Positions 30,315-40,385 of a stretch of 64,000 bases of DNA are shown piece after piece. Each line of letters begins with the position of its first letter. The first letter of the stretch is position 1. This stretch comes from Sporopachydermia quercuum. Its lineage: Eukaryota; Ascomycota; Sporopachydermiomycetes; Sporopachydermiales; Sporopachydermiaceae. The stretch is taken from the NCBI GenBank assembly GCA_001599295.1, contig BCGN01000004.1, positions 930,346 through 994,345 of the forward strand, read 5' to 3'. The position numbers and the translations under genes are program-made. The notes under the pieces were generated by a model. It was not told the DNA's origin and did not search any database. It worked only from the letters and a program-made list of their open reading frames with translations.

Positions 30315-32478
30315 TCAAATTCTATTACCCTTCAACCATTTTTTAGCTATCTCATCAGATCTTTTTTCCCCCGCCTGAGGACCAAATACAACCATCGACC
30401 AGAAATGTATTGGAGATTGAAACTTAGGTGGTGGAGATGGATGTTTCCTGAATGGATTTTCATAATCTAAAGATGAACCACTTCTGGGAAATTGCTGTAT
30501 GCTATCTGAATTCACAAGTTCCCATGGTCTCATATCAGTATCAATAGGAGCCCACTCCACTTCTCTCCATTTAATAGATCCTGTCATTTCTTTTAGACGT
30601 GAGACAGCTCTCTTGAATGCAAATCTTTCATCCTCCCCAGTAAATGCAGATACTTTAGTATAATCTTGTTCTGGTTTGAAATTTGGTCTATCGGTATCAG
30701 GAATCATTTCTTTGATAGTTGCATCATCATACGTAGAAGCATTAGGTCTATAAGGAGTTGTTAAATCAATAGCAGTTCGAGCGTACATTTCTTGATCCAT
30801 GACATCAGATAAACCGTCAGGAGCATCAGGGAAGAATAAGTTATCCGGTGATGTAACTGCTCGTATTAATAGCTGACATCTGCATTCATAAAGAGCATCA
30901 AGTAAAGTAATGAATCTTCTAGCTTCACATTTCATACCTGTGGTGAGTATAGGAACATTATCAAGAATAATGGTTGGGAAACTAGATGCAATCGAAATAT
31001 AATCTGCTGCAGCTAACGGTGTATCGCAAATTGATTCGAAATCAAAATAGGCTGCTGTTGAAGTAGCCCAAGGTATTCTAACCTCTCTGTTATAAACATT
31101 TATAGTACCAGGTGCACCACCTTCTGATAAATCTTGAACTGAGAGTAAAATTGTTTTCTTCCATTGCTCATTACTCTCTTCAGATCTATCTTCTAACGGG
31201 GATTCTATATAATGAGGTGGTAAATCATCTAATGACTCTGCTGATAGAATACTTCTCCAGTCATTCTGAGAGTTGAAACTGTAAGTAACACATCTAGATT
31301 GAAGAATACCATAAAATGACTCAAACTGTGCTTTGTTGAAATTAGTAGCATATAAATCTTTTGGTAATCGATTGGAAGTTGCTACCAAAACACCACCTAA
31401 TTTAAAGAAGTATATGAACAGTGTGTTCACGATTTTTGCTGCAGCCCTAATAGTTAATTAGTTAGCCAATGTTCGTATGGAAACAAAAAGGTATCAATTT
31501 GTATAATAACTTACATATCAGGCAACATGAATTCATCAAGCAAAAGAATGGTATTTTCTTTAATCATTTTCTGAGCAACTTGAAGGAGAATAAACTCATG
31601 TTGTAACTTCCATTTCTTAACATTATCTGTCCATTTCAATTCTACGTTGTTTTTTGATATTATGAAGATTTGGTTATATACCCAAAGCATGAAGTTGTTA
31701 TAATGCCATCTTTTCTTTGATGCATAAGGTAAAGAATCAGCAAACAAATCCATCAGCATTGACTTCCCGCAACCACTGTAAGTACTTGTTAGTGAATGTT
31801 ACTGGAAATTATAATTATCATTATGATTATCCCTATCAATATCAAGGCAGAATTCTCAGGCTCTCCAAGAGCACTTTCTCCCTTGTTTGGAATCAAACCG
31901 TACTTACACCTCTCCATGTAGTAAAAGACCCTGTGGCGATGGAAAATTGGCCAATTCTTCCTCATCAGTTAATATCTTTATAAGTTCTTTACCTTCAGTA
32001 GTTAATTTATTTGACTTCCCAAACCAACTACTAAATGGTCCAGAAAGAACTGATGGTGGTAAATCTTGCTTAGCATAAATCTCTTCAACTTTATTTGCTA
32101 ACTCTTCAATCCTTTCTGCGTAATTGACAGGTGGCTCATAATCTTTGACACGATAGTATAACTTTCGAAACCTTTTGCAAAAAATGTTAGATCCGCGAGA
32201 CACATCACAATACATCAATAGCAATATAGTACACTTTTCCAGAACAGATACCGAATACTGCATCGCTATCCTTCTAGTAAATTGGTTTGACCATAGAATA
32301 ACCATCGAGGAACAATCGTCATAGAACAATCACTATTTGACACTTACTCTGTTGCTGCTCTATGTTGGGCCTCATCGGGTTTCAATCCTCCAAGCGCCAC
32401 TTTGTTCTGATACAAAATTAATGGATCAGTAATAGACACCTGGGTTGATAACCTTCTTAGAAACCTGGTAAAAAGCAT
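30315..32478 (-). CDS. AFG1: Afg1 mitochondrial AAA ATPase, four exons
   Basis: A spliced gene of 595 residues, read as exons 32478-32348, 32171-31908, 31775-31515 and 31446-30315. Donors are all GTAAGT. Branch-like CTAAC sequences precede AG acceptors in each intron (TCTAAC, CACTAAC and GGCTAAC). Joining restores the P-loop GEVGCGKS at 130-137, split by intron 2, then Walker B LLLDEF with D212/E213, and the sensor region GGVLVATSNR. The N-terminus MLFTRFLRRLS is a basic amphipathic presequence. Afg1 (LACE1 in animals, ZapE in bacteria) is a mitochondrial inner-membrane-associated ATPase that aids degradation of mitochondrially encoded cytochrome oxidase subunits. The yeast protein has 509 residues; the extra length lies in the C-terminal half. 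Confidence 0.9.
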
Positions 32479-33693
32479 ATTTAGAATTCTCCTATCATTC
32501 AATTCTCACCATTTGTTCTATTTAGTTTTCATGGTTTCTCTGTTACAGATATAAAATGACTCCCAGTTAGATGCTTATAATTGTACCTCTACCTTTGCAA
32601 GTGATCTAATGCAAACAGTAATGGTAATACTAACGAAAATAATAATCCTCTTTCAAAAAATCAATAACCAAGGTGATCAAAAATCCATGCAAATATTCAT
32701 TGATTATCTCTTATCATTAAGAGATTCCTTCATACGCTTGGAGAGTGATTATTATACGAAAGATTCTCCTCTCTTTGTGCATGCTGGCTCACTACGTTTG
32801 TCTTTTCAACTCGCTTCCTTTTTATTTTTCTTTTTTGTTCACAGATTCCTATATAAGGCACTTTCTCATAGATTAAATAAAAGTTCTAACAATTTCTATT
32901 GACAATAAGAGTAAACCATCGACTCTGCACACGTTCGGAAACAGAAAGGGGAAAATTAGGCAGATAAGGGGTAGATGAGCTGATCGCGAAAACGAGATGT
33001 GAAGCTTCATTTCATTTGGAACGAGTTAATTCACCTAATTGGAAACAAGAAATATAGTTGGTAGAGGGAACGGGATTTGGTGGCATTTGATGGCATTTGA
33101 TGGCATTTGATGATGGATTTTGGTTAAGTATTAGTATTGCTTGAGCTCTTCATATCAGGAGAAAAAGGAGTGTTGAGTAGGGACTAGAAATCAGAGATTA
33201 GAGATTAGGGATGCTATGCTGGGTAGAGCAGGATTTAGGGAAGTATTTCTGACAAATGATGGATAAAACGGAAGTGAGTATAATGAAGCAAAGATTGATG
33301 ATGAAAATTGGAATGGCCCACCAAATGTAAATGGTGGATCAAACGGTGAACTAAGTGAACACTGATGAGAATGAACGTTCGTCCAATAATGGTTACCGAA
33401 TCAATATTTCAGAATAATGGGATAAAATAAATAATGTATGAATGGATGGTATTTGATAGTAGCAATAGATTGCTGCGAATTGGCTAACTAGTTGACAAGA
33501 ATTCATTGCAAAGTCCACAATAGTAAATAGGCTCAAACAATAGTTTTGATTCCGAATAAATTAACTAAATAGACCAATAAATAATGATAAAATCATCTTA
33601 AACAGTATTATTTAAAACTTTCAGGTTAATACAAGATTTATACAAGATTGGATATAAATGAATAAAATATACAAAGCAAGGCCTCAGCGAGAT
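32479..33693. promoter_or_regulatory. AFG1 upstream region and MOT2 3' flank
   Basis: About 1.2 kb. A 97-codon plus-strand ATG frame at 32609-32902 lies in the AFG1 promoter and looks like chance, being hydrophobic and without a family. A 10-bp tandem repeat is at 33081-33110. Confidence 0.4.
33081..33110. repeat. Three exact tandem copies of a 10-mer
   Basis: TGGCATTTGA occurs three times in direct succession without mismatch, downstream of MOT2. It is a short minisatellite; no function is visible. Confidence 0.9.
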
Positions 33694-35685
33694 CTATTTT
33701 TTACCAGTCATAAGCTGAGCCAAAAGCTCTCTTGATCCATCGTCAGGATTGGGCACTGAAAACAGAGGATTAGGATTCATAACTGTTTTATTGCCATTCA
33801 AAAACTGACGTAACATATCATTTTGGGGTTGAATATGTTGTGCTGCATTGAACAATCCGGGAGGAGGAGGTGGTGGTGTGCCCGATGACTTGTTTTCTAG
33901 CTGTCTAACGGGACCTGTTGGATACTTGAGATTCTGGGGCTGAGGTTGCTGTAAGGGTTGGGGTTGGGGTTGCTGCAATGCATGAGCTTGTTGCTGCTGT
34001 TGCAATTGCTGAAGTTGCTGAGGTGGTAGTTGTTGCGGCACTGCTCGTAATGGCTGGCCTTGAGGTTGAAGCACGGTTTGATAATCATCTCCGATTTGTA
34101 AAGACATAACTGCTGGAGAGTTGACATTAGAGCTTGGTTTCGAAATCGCAGTAGCATACTTTTGAATGTTGGACTTGTGGAATAAACATTCCATTAAATT
34201 CAATGTAGAATTGATAGAAGCACCTGAACTATTATCTTGATTGAATGATGAGTTATCTGAAAAGGCAAAAAGTGCAGGCATTGATTTGATATCTTCTACT
34301 GTTGACCTAACAGCATCATCATTGACTACTTTGTTTCTTTCTTGCAGATAATCTTTAGCAAGATCAGAAAGCAAGGAAGTAGAAAACTTAAATTTATAAG
34401 ACGTGGCCGAAGGTTTTCCAAATAACAAGTCAATGGATTCTTCGAAAAAAGCAATAGATGGATGTGGTTGTTCAGGTGCTCGTTGTGGAAGAGGAATATT
34501 CAATGTTGATGCGTTACTCTTGATATTTGGAGAATTGATACTTGCTTGAGTAGAAGAAGCAGAAGTAGGTGTTGAAGGTCCAGGAGAATACGTTTTGAGT
34601 CCAATAGGTGTGATTTGAGGTGAATTCTTAGTAGAGCTAGTGTTTGCCCATGAAACAGAAGGTGGCAATGAAGGTTCACCAGGTTCTTGCTTTTCATGAG
34701 ATGGATGAATAACACCAGTAAATTGAGGGTGGTGATCAGCTCCAGAATGTAAACTTGGAAAATTGGCACTAGAGTTAGGGTGAGTAATATTTGAATCGCG
34801 GTGATGATTGATATGATAATTAAGTTGCTGCTGGGATTGTTGATGTAGAGGTGTTGATGGCTGATGTAGAGGCCCGTGAGAAGAATGAGGATGTCCTGCA
34901 TTGCCAGCAGTTGTTGAAGTGGAAGGAGTACCATTCATCTTAGTACTTCGAGTAGACAAATCTTGACGGGTAAATGAATCAGCTTCTTCGCCTGGTTCGT
35001 GTAAGAACATACAGTTGGGATTAGGGCAAGGTTGACCTCTCAAATATGATGAGCAATACTTTGTAGTACCATAGGCTGCTCTTAAGTATTTTCCGTCGTG
35101 CAATGAGCCATCAACAGCTGCTATGCATTTAGCTGCATCTTCTTTACGAGAAAATGTGACATACACGCCTAAACCAGGTGTTCCGTTGGCGTTGATTTTT
35201 TTGTTGATGACTATTTTGTTAATTTTACCGTATTGACCAAAAAACTCATCAGTTCGTAAAGTGTCATGTAATTCATCAATAGGTATATTAGGATTCAACC
35301 CAACGACGTAAACAAGATTTTTCTGGATAACTCTCATGCCAGCTAAATGCTTGCGGGCAGATTGTTCCAGTTCCTTCTTTTCACGCTCACGTTGCTTTCT
35401 TTCTCTTTCCTTTCGTAACTGTTTGGCTTGGTCTTGTTTGATCTCCTCTTCCGTAGGTATTCTATACTCTACTTTATCATCTTCATATGGCCGTCTGCAT
35501 GCTGGACATCTACCATTCAGTTCTGGGTTCTCTCTAATGTTCTTATAACAGAACTGACATATTTGATAACCGCATGGACAGGGACGAAAGTTTTTGTCGT
35601 TTAAATCAAGTTCTTCCACGCACAAAGGACAAACATCATCCTCGTCGTCTGATATGAACGAATCATGATTCGGCTGGATTACCAT
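33694..35685 (-). CDS. MOT2: CCR4-NOT ubiquitin ligase subunit Not4 (Mot2)
   Basis: A 663-residue protein with a C4C4-type RING at about 19-66, starting CPLC and including CGYQIC and CPACRRPY, all cysteines and no histidine ligand as in Not4. A coiled, highly charged linker (about 85-115) leads into an RRM at about 122-205 (VYVVGLNPN ... YVTF), followed by a cysteine-rich C3H-like finger ending CMFLH. The rest is Ser/Pro/Gln-rich with a poly-Gln stretch near 560-590, likely disordered, and includes the CCR4-NOT-binding tail region. Not4 ubiquitylates ribosomal and nascent-chain substrates and anchors on Not1. Yeast Mot2 has 587 residues. A GTAAGT on the coding strand 196 bp before the ATG could mark a 5' UTR intron, unproven. 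Confidence 0.93.
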   Translation of the reverse strand: MVIQPNHDSFISDDEDDVCPLCVEELDLNDKNFRPCPCGYQICQFCYKNIRENPELNGRCPACRRPYEDDKVEYRIPTEEEIKQDQAKQLRKERERKQREREKKELEQSARKHLAGMRVIQKNLVYVVGLNPNIPIDELHDTLRTDEFFGQYGKINKIVINKKINANGTPGLGVYVTFSRKEDAAKCIAAVDGSLHDGKYLRAAYGTTKYCSSYLRGQPCPNPNCMFLHEPGEEADSFTRQDLSTRSTKMNGTPSTSTTAGNAGHPHSSHGPLHQPSTPLHQQSQQQLNYHINHHRDSNITHPNSSANFPSLHSGADHHPQFTGVIHPSHEKQEPGEPSLPPSVSWANTSSTKNSPQITPIGLKTYSPGPSTPTSASSTQASINSPNIKSNASTLNIPLPQRAPEQPHPSIAFFEESIDLLFGKPSATSYKFKFSTSLLSDLAKDYLQERNKVVNDDAVRSTVEDIKSMPALFAFSDNSSFNQDNSSGASINSTLNLMECLFHKSNIQKYATAISKPSSNVNSPAVMSLQIGDDYQTVLQPQGQPLRAVPQQLPPQQLQQLQQQQQAHALQQPQPQPLQQPQPQNLKYPTGPVRQLENKSSGTPPPPPPGLFNAAQHIQPQNDMLRQFLNGNKTVMNPNPLFSVPNPDDGSRELLAQLMTGKK

Positions 35686-38186
35686 GGTGTATGTTTTTTC
35701 TTTTTATCTCGGTTGAACAATCACCGTTGATCTAAATATCTAGAAACCTTGAAAGGATACAATATTCAGTAATTAAATATAAACTTCAGTTAATCTTTTT
35801 GGATGCTATAATCATCTAACATATAATATTATGATGATAATGCGGGGTCAGTTGAACTAAAATCATCGCGATAGTACTTACATACATACATTCAACGTTT
35901 ACTTTGAGTTGCAAAGGCTGTGATGTTAAAAACCGGAGATGAAAGTTTTATATAATATAAAGAGGAACTGGGTTATTCATTCCACAATTGGTAATAATTA
36001 TCATTTCCGTATTACTCATTATTAGTAGTGAGTGATTATTTCCGGATTTGTTAAAAAAATGAATGTCTAAAATGACACCCAGACATCAGCTATTGTTGGT
36101 CATGTGATCTACGATTGATTTGAAGGAAAACATATATAAATGAATGGGATCCTTCATTCTGTTGTTAAATCATTATAAACAAAGTGTAATGACAAAATTA
36201 GGCAGATACTATTGAAATCATGTAATTAGTAAAAAGGACTGAATGTTGCTTGTCGGATTTACTTGCACATTGTGGTTGGGTAATAGACTTTTCGATTACA
36301 TGATCTCTCAAAACGCGGAATCTATATAACAGGATCATTTCCGAAATATAGTTCTTGGAAGTCAAGTAATCAATTCCTTTAATCAAGAGTAACAACATCA
36401 ATCAATGCTCAAAGGTACAGGATAGTATAAATCAGAACTGTGCTACATGTTGTCTATAACCTGCGGAGAAACGGTTGGTATAGTCCCCAGGTACAACTGT
36501 CAGTTCAATTTCAATTGGTGAATTGAGTAATATACATGTCTATTTTCATTTTATTACTTACGCCTACCGTAGTAGTCCATATATGTTACATATCTATGAA
36601 CAATCAACAATCTGTGACGGTGAAATAAGGTTTATATGTAGGTGATGTACTACGGTCCTCACCTCATCGCAAAATATTATAATGGGTATGATGAACTTTC
36701 GGCCGTTCTCTGTTGTCACTCTCAAATTAACACGAGAGGAATTAAGGAAATTCGATATTGACGCTCAGCTACTCATTTATCAATAAATTATATCGTGGGC
36801 TCAAAAGTTAGTAGAGAATAGAAGTGAAAACTAAAACTAGGATTGAAAAGAAAAAAGCCATATGGAGATTAGACACTTTGATAGCGCCACCATATATATG
36901 CCTGCTTGCCACTTGAAATGAGAGGTTCTGACGTTTCATTAAGGGTGCTTTATAAGAATCGCCACAATTCCCATGCATCAAGATAAAAATGTCCAATATA
37001 ATTCGGGGTTTTTCTTCTGCTTATTCATTAGGAACATGAGATAATTGATCTTTTTCTTAATCAAGTAAGTTTATTAGATCCATGGCTTGATGCATTAACT
37101 ACGTGAACCCGCAGGTACTTTCTCAAACTCAATTTATACTGAAATCTACCAACATCTATTGCGCTTGATCATAACGCAAGTATCAAGTCTGATATATTTT
37201 ATAGTAGCTAATTAAACAGACTATTCTAAATTTCAGAAACTTCCTCATCTCAATTAACCTTTAGTGTTTTTGCCATCCTGGTCCTCCTTATGCTTGAATT
37301 CTCTTAACCTATATCTTAACGGGTCATACTTTCCTTGTAGCTTCATGCAAGTTTGTTCTTATTGCAGCAGCCTATAGCGAGAATCATTTTTGTATTTCTT
37401 CTCAAACTAGTGATTCTTGGGAGAACTCCAAGAACAATTTTCACTCGCATGAAAAAACCATTCTTCAAGTCAAATTTGTCAGCAACCTTCTTTTCAACAA
37501 GGACGTTTAATTCAATTTCTAGTGTCAAATAGTTTACAAGATATGGCGTCACCATCAATTCCTCTTCTCTTTTTTTTTTCTCTGTCATTCACCTCATCAA
37601 TCTCATGTGAAAACTCTCTCACAATCACATGTATACTTTCTTTACTTTCACATGTAGGACATCCTCCAAAACTCGGTACATGGACCTCTTATAATGTTAG
37701 CAATGACTAAAAGGCCGAGCACCTTTAATTTTTATTCACAAGTATAAGTATTTTATACAAAGAAATAAATTTAAACGCATGCAAATAATGTTCTTGATGA
37801 GGTTGTAAGTAGAGGAATATCAATATTTAGCTAATGTTGCAATTGTATGACTTTAGCGAATAGTGATGCATTTCATTTAAAAGGACAATTGATGCATCAA
37901 AAGACAATCAGCATCAGCATATCAGCATCATATTGCTTCGTATTGGTGTAGGTAATTACTACGGCTGCTGCAACATACAATCTTATGATCAGGAATAGGG
38001 ATTAGCCGAAACAGGAGAGGAAGATTAAGAAACAATTCAAAGATCAGAAACGAATCGTCAGACATTTTTGCGATAATTGATGTTGAAAAGTGGATCAGTA
38101 ATTATTTATCAAGTATTCCTAGTCATTTACCAAGGTTAGGAAGGCACGCACTTTTATCCAATCGAGTCATCAGCAAAATTATCAAA
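35686..38186. promoter_or_regulatory. Divergent MOT2/SAT4 intergenic region, 2.5 kb
   Basis: Long AT-rich region between divergent genes. It contains two overlapping opposite frames near 37343-37710. The plus one, from the ATG at 37543, would give 55 residues with a signal-peptide-like start; the minus one, from the ATG at 37588, would give 81 charged residues. Neither has a recognisable family. CATCAG-type short repeats occur near 37906-37930. No RNA gene was supported. Confidence 0.4.
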
Positions 38187-39980
38187 ATGACTTTTGGTCG
38201 TGGGTCAAGGAATTCATCTAAATCTTCACTGCGTAATATATTTCGCTCATCTAAAAGTAGATCAAGCAGCAGCCCTGATGGATCAAGCAGAAATTCTAGT
38301 TCTGACTCGATCAATAACTCTCACTCTACTGGCAGTGTACCCGCAACATCAAGCATATCAGTCAAGATAGTCCCGCCAGACGAAAATGAACAAGGGGGTC
38401 ATTTAGCTGTATTTTCTTTGGGTGATGATGGCACTGCTTCAAGAACAACATCTGCTGGATCATCAGTCAGTAAGCACGCAGTTCATATACCCTCACCATT
38501 GATAAAAAATGAATCACCTCAAACGGGATCACTCCCACAGTCACCAGTATCTCAAACCTGTTCTCCTAAGTTGTCTGGGAAATCCTCACATAAAAATAAG
38601 GTCTTCGGAGGTTTAGCATCTCATCATCCCCCTGAAGAAGATGGCGAGAGGTCAAAGTCGATGATTGAACTGAAGAGATTCTTCAAGCCAATGAAGAACG
38701 TTTTTGGAGGCTCGTCAACATCTAGAAGTACCTCTCCACGTTGTAAATCAAGACGAGGTTCATCTTCCACTTCAACTTCTAGTTCACCTAATGGTTCCCT
38801 TTCTACTCTGCAAGTAACAAATATGCCTTTTGGTGAAGAATCTGCTATAACTAGAAAGTATGGAAAGATAGGTAAAGTATTAGGAACTGGAGCAGGCGGA
38901 TCAGTTTCTTTGTTGAAACGAGGTGATGGTACATTCCTTGCTGTCAAGGAGTTCCGGACACGAAATGCAAATGAAGGCGAAAAGGATTATGCAAAGAAAG
39001 TTAATGCTGAGTTTCTCATGGGCTCCTCATTACACCATCCTAATATTATTGAGACTCTTGACTTACTGCATGTTCATTCACGATATTATGAAATAATGGA
39101 GTACTGTCCATTTGATTTTTTCACGATCGTAATGTCTGGCAAGATGTCAAAAACTGAAATTGCTTGTTATTTCAAACAGATCCTTTCAGGAGTTGGTTAT
39201 TTACATGCTCAAGGATTGGCTCACCGAGATTTGAAACTTGATAACTGTGTGGTTAGTAGCCAAGGTATAATCAAATTAATAGATTTTGGGTCTGCTGTTG
39301 TATTCAAGTATGCACATATGGAACACTCAATTCAGTCTCATGGTGTTGTTGGATCTGATCCATACCTGGCCCCTGAAGTTTTAAATCAAAGGAAATATGA
39401 TGCTGATAAGGCTGATATATGGTCTATTGCTATTATATTTTGTTGTATGACGTTAAGAAGATTCCCATGGAAAGCTCCAAAGATGACAGATAAGAGTTTT
39501 AAGTTATTCGCTGAGGATGAGGTAAAACCCGAAGTTGGAGCTGAACCTGAAAAAGAAGTTGATGGACATCATCACCATCACCATCACCATCATCACCATA
39601 GTCATAAAAATGCTATTGCAGATAAGAAACATGAAACGACTAATGAAGAAGCAGGAAAACCGGTAAAACCCAACGGCCCTGGCCGTTTATTGAGATTGCT
39701 ACCTCCATCTTCAAGAGAAACAATAATAGCCATGCTGGATTTAAATCCATTGAAAAGACCCAGTATACCTATAATTTTGGAGGATCAATGGGTACAAGGA
39801 ATAGATGCCTGTCATGTTGAAGAGTATGATAGTAGTATTCCCGGTGGCGGTACAGTTATATGTGGAAAAGATCACACGCATACTTTAGTGACAGAAGAGC
39901 AACTTGAAAATNAAAGGAAAGAAGAGAAAGAAAAGCGAGACAAAGAGAAGAAGTCAGATGATCACTCTAAAGGTAGATAG
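38187..39980 (+). CDS. SAT4: Sat4/Hal4-type Ser/Thr protein kinase
   Basis: A 597-residue kinase. The N-terminal 220 residues are Ser/Arg-rich and probably phosphorylated and disordered. The kinase domain begins KYGKIGKVLGTGAGGSVSLL with the VAIK-type lysine in LAVKEF, and HRD is at 346-348 in LAHRDLKLDN. DFG (LIDFGSA) and SDPYLAPEVL are intact, so activity is expected. This sequence pattern fits the Npr/Hal family and specifically Sat4 (Hal4), which stabilises Trk potassium transporters and other plasma-membrane permeases. An insert before the last lobe helices carries eleven consecutive histidines (461-471). The charged C-terminus, rich in Lys/Glu, contains an ambiguous base at 39912. It converges on IPT1. 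Confidence 0.87.
   Translation: MTFGRGSRNSSKSSLRNIFRSSKSRSSSSPDGSSRNSSSDSINNSHSTGSVPATSSISVKIVPPDENEQGGHLAVFSLGDDGTASRTTSAGSSVSKHAVHIPSPLIKNESPQTGSLPQSPVSQTCSPKLSGKSSHKNKVFGGLASHHPPEEDGERSKSMIELKRFFKPMKNVFGGSSTSRSTSPRCKSRRGSSSTSTSSSPNGSLSTLQVTNMPFGEESAITRKYGKIGKVLGTGAGGSVSLLKRGDGTFLAVKEFRTRNANEGEKDYAKKVNAEFLMGSSLHHPNIIETLDLLHVHSRYYEIMEYCPFDFFTIVMSGKMSKTEIACYFKQILSGVGYLHAQGLAHRDLKLDNCVVSSQGIIKLIDFGSAVVFKYAHMEHSIQSHGVVGSDPYLAPEVLNQRKYDADKADIWSIAIIFCCMTLRRFPWKAPKMTDKSFKLFAEDEVKPEVGAEPEKEVDGHHHHHHHHHHHSHKNAIADKKHETTNEEAGKPVKPNGPGRLLRLLPPSSRETIIAMLDLNPLKRPSIPIILEDQWVQGIDACHVEEYDSSIPGGGTVICGKDHTHTLVTEEQLENXRKEEKEKRDKEKKSDDHSKGR
39567..39599 (+). repeat. CAT/CAC repeat encoding eleven histidines in SAT4
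   Basis: Mixed CAT and CAC codons encode an uninterrupted His run, followed by Ser-His. The mixed codons suggest it is kept at the protein level and is not only a fresh slippage product. Confidence 0.85.
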
Positions 39981-40385
39981 CTCTTAATCTCCCTGCATAC
40001 TCATTGTTTGTAAGTGGGTGATGATCATCATTCAGTTATTCATATTTCTATAAATTTGTATTAATATACTTACTAATAGAAATAGATAATACATGAAATA
40101 TATAAGTATAATTTCACCTGTAATTTCACCAGTAAGCATTTTCAAAACTTCGCATCTACAGTGGATAATTTTAACATTATAAATTTAAAGCATATCATTA
40201 ATGTAATCTATTATAACACGGTTACGTAATAGTGCAAACCAAAGTCCGAATCATCCAATGGTGAGATTTTCCAGTTGATGTACCTAACATTTCTATCTAC
40301 TTATTGACCGAAACAGATGTAAAGAAAGATTATGAACAAATATTAGTGATTATAATCGTGAAGCAAAGAAGTCATAGTCATTAGA
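39981..40385. other. Convergent spacer SAT4/IPT1
   Basis: About 400 bp of AT-rich sequence between two 3' ends; nothing recognised. Confidence 0.5.
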
